From Maratus speciosus (taxonomy: Eukaryota > Arthropoda > Arachnida > Araneae > Salticidae), in the NCBI GenBank assembly GCA_963932465.1, contig OZ010786.1, forward strand, positions 447,690,619 to 447,754,618: a DNA stretch of 64,000 nt, read 5' to 3'. The translations under genes and the position numbers were made by a program. The notes under the pieces were generated by a model. The model saw nothing but the letters and a program-made list of their open reading frames with translations, was not told the DNA's origin and ran no database searches. Below, in pieces: positions 45,208 through 57,360 of this stretch. Position 1 is the stretch's first letter. Every line of letters begins with the position of its first letter.

Positions 45208-47687
45208 CCCTCCATCACTCGCGCCTGTTTTTGTCACACGATCACTCGCGGAGGTGTTGTAAACACCCCAAACTTTTTATTGCAATTTTCAAGTTATAAT
45301 GAATTATAATAAATTTTTCATCTACTCATAATTAAAGTAACTTACTTTGACTTATTATAAATAAAAATAATTTGGAAATACAAGAAAAATATAATTTTAT
45401 AAAAAATAGATAAAAAAACTTTACATATACTACTACATTACAGTCAAATTTATATAAAAAATATTTACATTTACTGCTTATATTACTTATACTCAAAAAA
45501 TATTGGATAATGACATTTATTTGCTATATTATAACATACATTAAGATTTGTTTATGCGTAATGATTTAATAATATTATTCTTTAAAACAATTTGGGCAAA
45601 TGGAAGACATGTGTTTTAAGCACATTTTTTTTTTTTTTTTTTTTTTTTTTGCAAGAAACACAGTAGCAGTTAGTTTTTATGTGTTTTAATCGAGGGCACA
45701 TCGCACAACGACCTTTCTTTGGAGGGTTGGTGTTTTCGAAACTTGTATCAGGATTTAAGCTTCTTTTCAGGCTTTTATTGATATTTGGATTTTGTGCTCT
45801 TTCATCTATGTGAGGTTGTATAAGGCTGAATCCAATTTCTTCTATGAACTTCGAACGTGGTATTTCTGTATTTGGAAACACAGAATAGTTTAATACAAAA
45901 GCATTAATTCCTGCTGTATTTAGTAGATGATAAAATAATCGAAGCGGCCAACGATTACAAATTCTTGATACATCATAAGTGTTGCACATTTGATCAGCTG
46001 TATCAACTCCACATTTAGTAGAATTGTAAAATTGTACAATTTCAGGCTTCATAACTCCGGGCTTTGTTTCGATTAATGTGTCATCATTGTAATGCATTGT
46101 AGATAGAAAAATTACATTTTTCTTTTTTTTTCTTACAATAAGAAACTATAGTCATGGGCACCTTAATCTGAAAGCCAAATACTGACGTACCCGTCTCTTG
46201 TTGCTGTATAAATTGTTTCGGCAACTGCTTTTTATTTTTTCTTAGTGTACCAACCAACGTTAGCTTCTTTTTCAATAATTCCTCAGCCAATGGAACACTC
46301 GTATACCAATTATCACATGTAATGTTCCTTCCTGAACCATATATACTTTCACTTAACCTCATAACTATATCTAAGGTGGTATAGGAAGTTTTAAATGGTC
46401 CATCTGGTTGAGTACCAACATAAGGTTCAAATTTTAAAGTATAAAATGTTTTAGCATCACATAACGCAAATAACTTTAAACCGTATTTTCCTGGTTTATT
46501 TGGCATAAACTGTAAAAATGGGCAACGTCCTCTAAATTTGAGCAACTGCTCATCAATCGTCACGTATTCACTTACTGAATAATATTTGGCACTATTTTCG
46601 TTAAACTTTGAAAATATGTCTCTGATATGAGTAAATTTATCCAAAGATTTTCTTTCATCACGATCTAAAACATTATCAAAACGAATACAACGTAATAGAA
46701 ACGAGAAACGATTATAAGTCATTGTTTTGTGAAATATATTAATACCAAGACGGGAAATATTTCATAAATCGCTCAATTTCCTGTGACTAGATTTACATAA
46801 TCCAGCAAGAACTAATAAGCCAATGAAAGCATTTATTTCGGTTTCATTTGTCACTTTGCAGTCTCTTTCTCTGGAAAAATTTAATTGTATTTTATTTATA
46901 TACACATTTGTGTGCTTAACCACAGCTTCGATTATATCATCTGATATAAGCAGTTTGGAAAATTCAATAGGTGTTTTAAAAGACTTAGCAGCGCCTTTAA
47001 CACCCGGCAAGTGAATAACTATGTTCGAAGAACGCGTACGTATAGAAGTTTTACCTTTTTTCTTGTACCATTTCGTGATTTTATCCTTTCCTAAGTAATA
47101 CGGAGAGTCAGACTGTAGTTCGATATCTGAATCGTGTTCCGATATTTCATCAGGTTCTTGTTCTGATTCTGAGTTGTGATCAGAACATTCCTCAAAGTAT
47201 TCATCATCATCCGAAAAAGTATTATCTGTACCTGCTACCTCATCATCTTCAGAATCTGATGAAACAGAAGCCAAAAGATGCCGCAAACGCTGTTGCTCCA
47301 TTTCTCACGGAGATTTCGACATTTTCTAGAAAAAATGGCAAAATATCGATGTAAAAGGCTCAAAATAAATTAAAATAAAACAAAAATTATTCATAAATTT
47401 AATTATTATTATGATAAAAATAAAATAAATCTGCAATATAGCTTACCTTAATTGTGTTTTCAGTCAAAAAATATTCCTTGATTACTCGCGGGGCACCCCG
47501 TTGGAAAATTTTCACGTCCTCACTGCTTCGGAAAAAATGGTAGAATGAACATCTGTCGTCAGTAGGCGTGGCCTCTAGGAATGTGCAGCTACTGAAAATA
47601 TTTGACCTTGAGCTTGAAAAACTCTGTACTTGTGCGCATGTTTTTACTCGTGGGGTGATCAGAACACCCCACGCGAGTAATGGAGGG
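45208..47687 (-). mobile_element. piggyBac transposon with complete ends (2,480 bp)
   Basis: Termini CCCTCCATCACTCGCG and, in complement, CCCTCCATTACTCGCG are flanked by TTAA on both sides (45204-45207 and 47688-47691). Subterminal ACTCGCG motifs recur just inside both ends (about 45244 and 47483). The interior codes a piggyBac transposase on the minus strand. Structure and length fit an autonomous piggyBac that has recently picked up a few inactivating changes. Confidence 0.95.
45574..47301 (-). pseudogene. piggyBac transposase, lightly broken
   Basis: The reading frame covers about 576 codons from the ATG at 47301. The acidic N-terminus (SDSEDDE, FSDDDEYFEECSD) precedes the core, as in the family. 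All three catalytic aspartates are visible: TIDEQL, ITCDNWYTS and GVDTADQM. A cysteine-rich tail has CAMC, CYCVSC and, after a frame change, CPNC. Three lesions are visible: an in-frame stop at 46762-46764 where the family has tryptophan (LSDL-stop), a frame change in an A tract near 46125, and one in a 26-base A tract (45625-45650) within the tail. Confidence 0.95.
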
Positions 47688-48041
47688 TTAAAGAGAAAAA
47701 GAAATTCGCCATTTTTGGCGCGTTTTTCTCAAATATATTCCACAGGCAAGGGGTTAATCAAAGGATTTTCGCTATTAAATAGGGCAAATATTACTAGTTG
47801 AAAATATTGGTAACCAAAAGCGCAAAAGTTGGTTGCTATACAAGCTGTATAGGATTTATTTTAAAATTGATAAATGTATAAAAACTTGATATTTTTAGCA
47901 AAGTTACTTCGGTTCCTGTGAAATAGTATGATATCAAACGTTCTGAAAACTGCACCTATAACGGTTTTCCCGTTATATATTCATTTAACCCCCCCCCCCC
48001 CATCGAAAAATCAACATTTAACTTTACTTGTTCATTTTTGT

Positions 48042-49046
48042 AGTTTTCATTATCGATCTAGGTCTGGTCGTCCACGCTCAGTTCTCACAATAGAGCGCAT
48101 CAAAAGTATTCGCGAAAAGGTGTGAAGAAATCCACAACGTTCTGCAAATAAAATGGCTGCAGAAGAGAACGTGAATTGCAGAACTATGCAAGTTATTATA
48201 AAAGAAGATCTGGGTTACTGCCCTTATCGCAAAAGAAAAGTTCAAGGATTGACTGCTGCAGAAAGTATAAAAAAATTACAAAGAAGGAAGAAATTGATGA
48301 AGCGGCACGGTAGGGAAAGTGTTGACAGAATAATATTTTCTGATGGGAAGCTATTTTGCACTTAACTGTGTTATAATGCTAAAAAGATATCGTATATTTA
48401 GCAACCCTCGAGGATATACCTGAAACCTTTCGAATTGTTAAACGCTTTCAGAACAAGAATTCTGTTAGGGTTTGGGCTGCAGTGTCAAACAATGGAAAAT
48501 TGCCTTTGAAGTTCATCGATAAAGGGATAAAAATCAATGCGAATATTACAAACAGGACATATTGGCTAAACATTTATTACCACATGCTGACAGGTTGTAT
48601 CCCAAAAAGAATTGGATATTTCTACAAGATTTTACATCTTCGCACCGAGATAAATCAACACAGGATTGGCTCCCTGTCACCTGTCCGAACTTTATCATGC
48701 AAGAAGATTCGCCACCTTCTTCACCGCATCTAAATCCTTTAGATTATTGTGTCTGGGGATTTTAGAGGCTAAAGTAAATAGCAACAAACACAGAAGTTTG
48801 GACTCTTTCAAAGCTTCCATATTGAGTGAATGGTACCGACTGCCTCTTAAAATGATTCGTGCCGCAGTCGGACAATGGCATAAGAGATTATCTTTGGTAA
48901 TCGATAAAGATGGCGGTCAATTTGATTAAAATTATTTCCGGTTAAACTTTGATCTCTGATGTTCATCATGTTAGTGTAGTTATCATTTTTTTTATTTGTG
49001 AAATAAAATGACTAAATATTTGTAACAGTATTTAGTAGCCACCCTG
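48042..49046 (+). pseudogene. Mariner/Tc1-family transposase pseudogene
   Basis: Plus-strand pieces in order: RSRSGRPRSVLTIERIKS; LGYCPYRKRKVQGLTAA; ESVDRIIFSDGKLF (first catalytic D); VRVWAAVSNNGKLPLKFIDK; WIFLQDFTSSH (second D); SPPSSPHLNPLDYCVWGF; EAKVNSNKHRSLDSFKASIL; IDKDGGQFD. Stops occur at 48124 and 48363 and frames change near 48560 and 48765. The third acid, expected in SPDLNP, reads as histidine. The 3' end is CAGGGTGGCTAC in complement, at 49046 with TA after it. No left terminus was found. Confidence 0.85.
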
Positions 49047-49960
49047 TACATTTTCGATATCGCTCGTGCTCCCTCTATGTCGCGATTTCGCAAGTTGTCC
49101 AACCATTCAATCCATATAGTCGGGATGCGAAAAGATAACGTATCGTTACAAACTCCTGAGCCCCTTAAATAAATTTCAATGGACTGTCTTATAAATAATT
49201 GCAAATAAAAATTTGTAATTTCTGTTATACATTCGGATGACGACTCAGTGAAGGAGTTGAAACATGTCAATATAGGTTTTTAATATACTTTTAATGTGTT
49301 TTTTAGTAACGTCTTTTAAGCAAATAAATTTTAATATATGTTTTGACTTTTCTGTTTGGAATATATATTGTGATATGATTATTAGTGGACGTAATTAAGA
49401 CTTATTACTCTTACTTATACTTACATTAAATGAAAGCTTGTAATAATAAGCCTTTACATTTTGAAACGCCTTTATGTAACAATGTGGAGCACACGATTTC
49501 ACTCGTGGGTGGTTCATTTTCGTTTAATTTTCATAGCGCTTATTTTATTATGTATACATTTTTATGACTACGAAGACATTTTAATTAGTTATTTAAAATA
49601 TGGCAATAGAAAGAATATTTTTATTAAAAAAAATAGATAATTTTGGACTTTCGTAAAATATTTTCAGCAAAAAGATGCCTATTAAATAAACTTATTCTTA
49701 GAAATTGTTTATAATTTTTTTTCACAAAATTTTACATTAATTTACATTAATTTTTAGCATTTATATTAACTTTTCGTAAAGTCCGTTAGTAGAATTTTTC
49801 CATTATTCAATTATAGAGTTTGAAGTTAAACTTTGTTACGATAGATTGTTATAGATTTAAGTTATTTTTATTCTTATATATCGCTTTATTTATACATATT
49901 GGTAGTCTGTATTATACGCTATTAATATATTATTATATATTATGCCATATTATACTATTA

Positions 49961-50731
49961 CAGTTCAACCACCTCCATTAAGCGACCACCTCCCTGAACG
50001 ACCATTTTTTCATGGATCGAAATTTATTCCCATAAGCTCAATACTAATTTTACCTCCATTCAGAAACCATCTCAATTGAACTTCCTCCATGAAAGACCAA
50101 TTTCTTTGAAGAAAATTCCGTTTTTTTCCTGCTCGCTTGAAGAAGGTTTTATTAGAAAAATAATTCCGGAGAGTGCATTATTCATCAAACTTTTAAACTA
50201 AGTTTAGATTATTATTTTTTTTTATCCCGGTAACTTTTAAGTGTTTAAACCCCTTTTTGCCTTTTTAGGCACTGAGTTTAACTCTGATGACGAATTAAGA
50301 TTAACTGTCAATAAACTCCTCTGCCTTATTCTGTCGAAAAACTCTAAAAGAAATAGATAAAGTAATGAAATTGTCATTATTTATCCCCGTCCAAAAAAAA
50401 AACAAAAACAAACAAAAAAAAAAAAACACTTATTTACTGAACTTTGAAAGGACTGGGAAATAAAAGTTATAAAAGATAAAATTGTAAAATAAAGCAAAGG
50501 TCAATGTATTCATTTTTTAAACTCTGCAATAATTAATTTATGCAATTACCTTTTGTTTTGATACTTAAATTCTTATTTTTTTCTTATTGTGAAATATAAA
50601 TTTTGGCAACATTATTATCATTTTCAACAATTAAAATCTAGATTTAAACATGACCTCCATTAAGAAACCACCTCTCGGAGCGACCAATTTTTATTGGAAT
50701 GGAACGTTGTCACTTTAGGGAGGATTTACTG
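49961..50731 (+). mobile_element. pogo/Tigger-type element, copy A (771 bp)
   Basis: Left end CAGTTCAACCACCTCC and the complement of the right end, CAGTAAATCCTCCC, are imperfect inverted termini flanked by TA (49959-49960 and 50732-50733). The unit shares CCTCCATTAAGCGACCACC, TTTTTCATGGAWCGAAATTT and CCTCCATTAAGARACCACC with 52819-53599, in the same orientation. No open transposase frame. 49049-49960 holds no recognised feature. Confidence 0.8.
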
Positions 50732-50733
50732 TA

Positions 50734-51420
50734 CATGTTATGTAGTATTTAATATGTGCGTAGACTTTCTAGAAAGATTTTTTTATTATATATAAAATTG
50801 TAAAAGAAAATAATATTCTTGTCAAAATGTACATGAGAGACTTTTATAAAGTTAATGAGACAGAAAGTTAAATAGAAAATTTTGTTAAGCAGAAGAAATA
50901 TCCATTATCTGTATGCCCCTGCTAATGTTATGCATGAGCAGAACGAACACGTAACACCTCTTAAAACATAATTAAATTGTCCACAGCGTATAATTCATAA
51001 ATATACATGAGAATGTTTACGCGCACAATGAATAATTCATTACGAAATTTAGTAAACATATTTAACAAAATAACAAGAACAATAGCAATTTTAACAATGT
51101 AAAATTTAATATTCAAACACAAAATTACAGGCTTATTTTGTAATTTTTAATGGCATAATTGTTCTTTAAAATAATGGATTTTATTTCTAATTTCGAAGTT
51201 CATTCTTACTTTTGTATAATTAAATTTGCTATCTCTTTATTCTTTAACATTGCTCTTTCAACCCCTTACTCCATCTTTTAAGGGCAACGATCTTCAAAAA
51301 CCAAACTTCAACTAGATATTTCTTTCAAGGATTCACGAGAGACTAATTTCAAACAAAGTGTAATTCTAATTCGAATTAATTTTGATGGAATTTCTCCATA
51401 TGTGAAATAATTAAAAAGTC
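50734..51420. other. A+T-rich sequence with no recognised gene
   Basis: Nothing supportable lies between the pogo-type copy and the (TTA)n tract. Confidence 0.5.

Positions 51421-51475
<55 letters not shown>
51421..51475. repeat. (TTA)n microsatellite
   Basis: About 18 uninterrupted TTA units. A (TA)n tract follows at about 51840-51869 next to the foldback element. Confidence 0.95.
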
Positions 51476-51476
<1 letters not shown>

Positions 51477-51831
51477 AGTGTCGTCGAATCGAAGGCATTA
51501 AATCTCGAAGAAAATCTACGATATCTTAAAATTTTATATATTAAAGATTTATTTTGGCTAAGGGTTACAAATTTTATGCGAGTACTAAAAAAATGATACA
51601 ATAGTTGTGCTTTATGTACTGAAATATAGGTATATACTGGTTGTTAAAGAAACAGTTTATGCTGGTCACAAGTATAAGAACGTAATGTTAAAAGCATTTT
51701 CGATTGCAAGCTAAAAATTAAAAGCTTCACATGGTAAAGGGGCAAAAATCTGCCCTTTATCATTAAACCCTTAGGTACACATTTGTTTCAGGGATGCCAC
51801 TGGCGTTTTTTTTCCATCTCACATTTCTTTC

Positions 51832-51872
<41 letters not shown>

Positions 51873-51873
51873 C

Positions 51874-51975
51874 TTAAGAGTCTACACTAGTCACTCAAGA
51901 AAACCCGGATGATAATGTTAATCCAATGGGGAAGTTATTTTCAAACATCTCGCTTAAATTTTCATATTTTCGAAT

Positions 51976-52012
<37 letters not shown>

Positions 52013-52247
52013 CTTGCATAGGATAGCAGAGGACGATCTACAACCAGGCTGCTAGTTTCTACTTTTTCGATTTTAGTTTCATATTAAAAAAAAAAAAAAA
52101 AAAAATACTTTTAATCTCGTAACCGGTTTGAACCGATTCTGAAATTAAAACTATCCTAATACAAAAAAGAAAAGAAAAAAAAAAAAAAAAAAACTTTTAA
52201 TCTCGGAACCGGTTTGAACCGATTCTGAAATTAAAACTATCCTAATA

Positions 52248-52285
<38 letters not shown>

Positions 52286-52458
52286 ATAACCAGAATCGAA
52301 AAAGTAAAAACTAGCCCGGTTGTAGATCGTCCTCAGCTATCCTATGAAAGAAAATCATTCGCAAATATCAATATCAAGCGATATATTTGAAAATAACTTC
52401 CCCATAGAATTAACATTATCATCCGGGTCTTTCTGAGTGACTAGTGTAGGCTCTTAAC
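51874..52458. mobile_element. Foldback element with internal duplicated segment
   Basis: The left arm (51874-52075: CTTAAGAGTCTACACTAGTC, GATGATAATGTTAAT, GGGGAAGTTATTTTCAAA, GAGGACGATCTACAACC) recurs as the reverse complement at 52284-52458 with few changes. In the centre, TCTCGGAACCGGTTTGAACC with AAACTATCCTAATAC is present twice, about 90 bp apart, each followed by an A tract. A long T tract lies in the left arm (51977-52012). No coding capacity. Confidence 0.8.
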
Positions 52459-52818
52459 AGCGTGTGCAAGAGAAATATGATATTTTTTTCTTTAAATAGT
52501 GGTACAAATAAAATAAAAATAGGTGCCCGTGGCCAAATATATGACGAGTCTCAGTCGTCAAATATACCCAACGTGCGATGAGCATGCTTTGCAATATTTT
52601 TAATCTTTTACCACCGGTATTTCAAAATCGAAATTTTTAATTTAAACTCAGAAATTCTACGATTAAATACAGCAAAATATATTTGTGAAAATTACTGGTA
52701 GAAATAATTAAGCATTCTAAGCAACTTATTCTTCACGTATACGTGACGCTTGTCGCGAAGGGGTAAATGTTTTAGACACATAATGATTTCTTTCTAATTG
52801 GTTAAAAATTCAAGTATA

Positions 52819-53599
52819 CAGTGAAACTTCCCTGTAGGACCACCTCCATTAAGCGACCACTTCCCTGAACGACCATTTTTTCATGGAACGAAATTTATTC
52901 CCATAGGCTCAATACTAATTTTACCTCCATTCAGAGACCATCCCAGTTGAACTCCCTCCATGAACGACCCATTACTTTGAAAAAAAATGAAACAATTTCT
53001 ATTTTTTCCTGATCGCTGGATGAATGTTTTATTAGAAAAATAATTCCGGAGAGCGCATTATTCATCAAATTTCTAAACTAAGTTTAGATTTTTTTTATTA
53101 TTATTATTCCGGTAAAATTTAAGTGTTTAAATCCCTTTGTGCCTTTTAAGAAAAGGAATTTAACACTGATGATAAATTAAGAATGACGGTCAATAAACCC
53201 CCTTGCCCTATTCTGTCAGGAAACTCTCAAAGAAATAGATAAATTAATGAAATCGTCATTATTTGCTCACGTCAAAAAAAAAAAATGCAATTATTAACTG
53301 AACTTTGAAAGTACTTGGAAATAAAAGTTATAAAAGATAAAACTGTAAAGTCAAAGCAAACGTCAATGTATACATTTTTTAAACTCTATAGCAATTAACT
53401 TATGTAATTAACTTTTGTTTTGATACTTAAATTTTCATATTTTTTCCTAATGTGAAAAATAAATTTTATTAACATTAATTGTTACCTTTTATCAAGAAAT
53501 AAAATCTAGATTGAAACATGACCTCCATTAAGAGACCACCTCTCGCAGCGACCAATTTTTATTCGAACGGAACGCGGTTGCTTTAGGGAGGTTTTACTG
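52819..53599 (+). mobile_element. pogo/Tigger-type element, copy B (781 bp)
   Basis: Left end CAGTGAAACTTCCCTG and the complement of the right end, CAGTAAAACCTCCCTA, are flanked by TA (52817-52818 and 53600-53601). This is close to typical Tigger termini. It is the same family and orientation as copy A, with better preserved ends. The interior carries decayed sequence with no open transposase frame. Confidence 0.85.
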
Positions 53600-53601
53600 T
53601 A

Positions 53602-54084
53602 TATCTTTCTCTATTTTGAATGTTTTAATTAACTTTAAAGGAGGAATCAATCCCAACCGCAAAATTTTATTCGTATTTTATCCCTCCTTAAAAAAAAAAA
53701 CAAAAAAAAAAACACTATGTTCTCTTTCAAGTCCACTACTCGAGCCTTTAAAGAGCAAGCATCTTTCTTAAAGCACACATGGCATTACTTCTACGGATGA
53801 TTCACGCGTTCCCCGCACGTGCTACGAATAATTCTATCCCTTTGTGGCGTTCTATACCGTGCATCTACCGACAGCTTGTTTTGGCATCGAAAAATAGCTC
53901 CGAGTATGTTATCATTGAGGCGCGGAGGGATCAAAATATTTATAACCTGTAGCAACCAACCGGAATTCCGGTGGAAAAGAAGAAAGCACCCACTTCTCTC
54001 TTTTGGGATCATCAGCTCAAAAACATGGATATTAGAAGGCCAAACTTCTACTTTTTTTCCCTCGCAAAACTATGAGTTACGGCG
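53602..54084. other. Unrecognised stretch with higher G+C middle
   Basis: Overlapping frames of 73 and 90 codons (53791-54012 minus, 53819-54091 plus) share a less A+T-rich block with GCGTTCCCCGCACGTGCTACG and CGGAATTCCGGTGGAAAAG. Neither resembles a family I know. It could be the remnant of an exon or of another element. Confidence 0.3.
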
Positions 54085-55090
54085 AGAATGATTGAAGAGA
54101 ATGAAGGGACGATGTCAAACCTTTTAGATTTATGAGGCTTTTGTTCTAAACTTTTATTATTATTATTATTTTAATATTATATATGGGTTATCATGTTTTT
54201 CAAGATCTTTGCATTAAAAAAAAGATTGATTAAAGTAGGAGAGATTAAATTACATTAAAAATTACATTAAAATTTTTGGAAGTTTTAAGTTAAATACCAC
54301 ATATTCCGACGTATAATGCGAGAGAATGGTTAAGGAGAATGAAGGGACGATGTCAAACGTTTTAGATTTATGAGCCTTTTGTTCTAAATTTTTATTCTTA
54401 TAATTATTATTTTAATATTATATATGGGTTATCACGTTTTTTAGGATTTTTGCATCGAAAAAAGAAAAAAAAAAAGATTGATTAAAGTAGAAGATATTAA
54501 ATTACATTAAATTACATTAAAGATTTTGGAAGTTTTTAGTTAAATACCGCATATTCCGACGTATAATGAGCACTTTTGAAACAAAGCAATTCCCTGTAAT
54601 TTTCAAGTGCACAAGATGCGCCGGGTATTTTACTTTTTTAAAATTATATATATGTTGTAATATTTTTCCGAATCGCTGCATTTAAAAAAAAATAACTTAA
54701 TTAAAATAGGAGCGATTAAATTGCAATACTTTTTTTTTTTTTTAACCTTTTATAATTTTTTTAAGTTAAATACCACATATTCCGACGTATAACACGCAAT
54801 TTTGAAACAAGAAAATTGATCAAATTTGCAAGTGCGCATTATACGCCGCGTATTTTAATCTTTTTTTTAAATATTATAAAAGTGTTATCATATTTTCCAG
54901 ATCGTTGCATTTTTTTTTTTTTAAAAAGCTTGATTAAAATAGGAGAGATTAAATTAAAATAAAAATTTCCAACATTTTAGAAGTGTTTCAGTTAAATGTC
55001 GCATATTCCGACGTATAACAGGCTGTTCTGAAACTAGAAGATTGGTCAAAATTTACAAGTGCGCTTTATACTTGTAAATTTTGCTATTTT
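54085..55090. repeat. Diverged tandem array, ~225-250 bp unit
   Basis: TTCCGACGTATAA recurs at about 54305, 54556, 54781 and 55007 (spacings about 251, 225, 226). Units also carry ATTGATTAAAGTAGGAGAGA, TTAAATTACATTAAA, AAGTTTTTAGTTAAATACC, ATATATGGGTTATCA and CGTTGCATT. Two of the units share GAATGAAGGGACGATGTCAA. Related units reappear at 57120-57360 beyond two inserted elements. Confidence 0.75.
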
Positions 55091-55137
55091 ACTCTTGTAA
55101 ATTACTAGTATATTTTACTCTTTTTTTAGGTGCGTTC

Positions 55138-55502
55138 GTAATTACATAAATACTTAAGCACCTATAGTCGTCGTTCGGTCCGTCTGTCTGTGCGCATATA
55201 ACAGAGCAAAAACTACCCAATCGAATGATCTAAAATTTTAAATGTATAATTGTTGCAACATTTTGTCTAGCCATTTCAATTTTATGAAAATCGGATGTAT
55301 AGTTTAATTACAGGAACAGTCCAAAGTTTTCTGTTTCATGACGGCCAGTGGGAAAAATTATTTTAAGTGCTTTTTAATGATGTTACAGCCCCTTGAGCAG
55401 CAAGAAATTGATATGCACTTATGAAGTGCACTAAAATACACATTCATTGCAATAGGCGGTGCAAAATATATTTATAAAACTAGTTATAGTACGAACGCAC
55501 CT
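55138..55502 (+). mobile_element. MITE family AGGTGCGTTCGTA, copy 3 (365 bp)
   Basis: Perfect 13-bp inverted ends AGGTGCGTTCGTA and TACGAACGCACCT. Inside: AGCACCTATAGTCGTCGTTC, GTCCGTCTGTCTG, AACTACCCAATC and ATTTATAAAACTAGTTATAG. The last also occurs near the AGGTGCGTTC end of the copy at 22663. It interrupts the ~225-250 bp tandem array. No clear target duplication was recognised. Confidence 0.85.
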
Positions 55503-56062
55503 CATTTGCAACGTTTCACGAGCAATTTCCAACTTATTTATATTATAAATGGCTTAACATATTTTTCAAGATCATTGCATTTAAAGAAAATTGCTTAGTT
55601 AAAATAGGAGACATTAAGAAATCTCAGGACTCTTAAAGTTTGAAAAAATGAATATCTAAAAACGTATATGATTTTAAAACAATTTTTAGGGAGATGAAAG
55701 GTATAAGTAAGTTCTTTCGTTTCATATATTTAAACAATTACAAAATGCAGAATTAACATTTATAGGGGGCTTCAAACCGTCAGACATTTGTAAAATAGAA
55801 AATAGAATTGGCATTTATAGTGGGCTTTAAAGTGTCAGACATTTGTAAAGTTGAAAATTGGTATGACAGCTTACGCGTACGATTACAAAATAAATTTTGC
55901 AACTAGAATGAATATTTTAGTGCCTAATTATACGTCAAATTCTAATAATTAACCTGAACCTAACTAAAGTTGTATTTAAAGCATTAGTATAATTTTAATA
56001 CAAAGTTGAATTTAGCTAATAAAAAATTTTGAAATTTTCAACAGTGTAATCACATTATATTA

Positions 56063-56762
56063 CAGTAAAGCCCCGATTATCCGCGGTGCGGTTTATCCTC
56101 GAAGCAATTTCTTTTTTTTTTTTTTTTTTTAATTCAAGTCAACAGCAAGGAAAATACAATAAGCCCTACTATTAAATATAAACAGAAAAATCAATGTATT
56201 CGAAAGTCATAGAAGAATATTTCTAGATTCGGTTGCCATGTTTGAAATATCAGATATAAAGTCTTGATGTCCCTACTTGATTTTATTAACCAAACGTAAG
56301 CACAGCAATTAAAATATTTTACAATTAAATAAAACTATTATGATAAATTCAAGGAGAGCATATCAAGAATAATTTCATCTTTGAGATAAAAATTATTCCG
56401 TACTAAAAGAAAAATAATAGTTTACAATTTAGAATAAAGAAAATGTGTTTCCAAAACAAGAAGCATAATCAATTGACTGATGTTTTAAAAATTGATGTAA
56501 CTCACCTCTTTTTGTACAGTATGTACGGCATTGTTTCTTGTTTACTGTTCTTTATTTTAGTGATTTAAACGTAAAGCAAAGTTTTTTGACTTATTGTGCA
56601 TATGTATGTATTTTAAACGTTTTATTATGTTTTTTGTACACTAAAACATAGTTTTTATGTTGAATTGTCTTTTTTTTCTTGTTTGCACTCCATTTTCAGT
56701 CTTTTTCGGGTTATCCGCGGTGCCCTTGCCACCCAATCTCGCGGATAATCGGGGCTGTACTG
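56063..56762. mobile_element. pogo/Tigger-type element, CCCCGATTATCC ends (700 bp)
   Basis: Left end CAGTAAAGCCCCGATTATCC and complement of the right end, CAGTACAGCCCCGATTATCC, differ at one position and are flanked by TA (56061-56062 and 56763-56764). Such CCGATTATCCGCGG ends occur in Tigger-like elements. No open transposase frame. A (TA)n tract adjoins the right side. The stretch 55503-56060 is A+T-rich with no recognised feature. Confidence 0.85.
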
Positions 56763-57119
56763 TATATATATATATATATATTAACAATAAAACGGAACAT
56801 TTTGGTTTAGTTTATACAGACTAACATAAAACATTTAAATTCGAAAATTTTACGGAAAAAAAGTGAGAAGTTTTTGAGGTATCCTTCGAGTTATGCCCAA
56901 AAATGTCATTTTCAGTAAAATGACTTCAATGTTTTGGAAAAGCAGCTTCAGTTATTGAGCGCCTACAATTCTAAAAGCCATACCTTCCGCTCTAATGGGA
57001 ATTTCGAGGAAAGAATTATATCAAAATGTTCAGAAGCTATAGGAGTTTAAAATATAAAATAATAAAAATTTCGAAACTTTTGAAAGTTTGAGAGTCTTGA
57101 GGCCTCTTAAATTACATTA

Positions 57120-57360
57120 AAAATTCCTAACATTTTAGAAGTTTTTAAGTTAAATACCACATATTCAGATTTATAACACGCGTTAAAAAAATAAAATTTA
57201 TGAAAATTTACAAGTAAAAGAAGAAATTAAATTACATTAATTTTTTTTAGAATTTTATAAGTTTTTAAAATTAAATACCGCATATTCTAATGTAAACCCT
57301 CTTGAAACAAGAAAATTAATCAAAATTTATTGCGCGTCGTAAAATTTATTGCGTCGAGTA
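57120..57360. repeat. Continuation of the ~225-250 bp tandem array
   Basis: TAAATACCACATATTCAGAT and TAAATACCGCATATTCTAAT stand about 120 bp apart, each followed by ATAACACGCG or CTCTTGAAACAAG-type sequence. They match units from 54085-55090 with more decay. Nothing recognisable is seen between 57361 and 58088 apart from a poly-A tract at 57623-57649. Confidence 0.55.

Noticed and set aside
46823..47014. 63-codon plus-strand frame
   Set aside because: It is a shadow of the piggyBac transposase on the opposite strand.
47568..47801. 77-codon frame
   Set aside because: It runs from inside the piggyBac subterminal region across its end and has no recognised domain.
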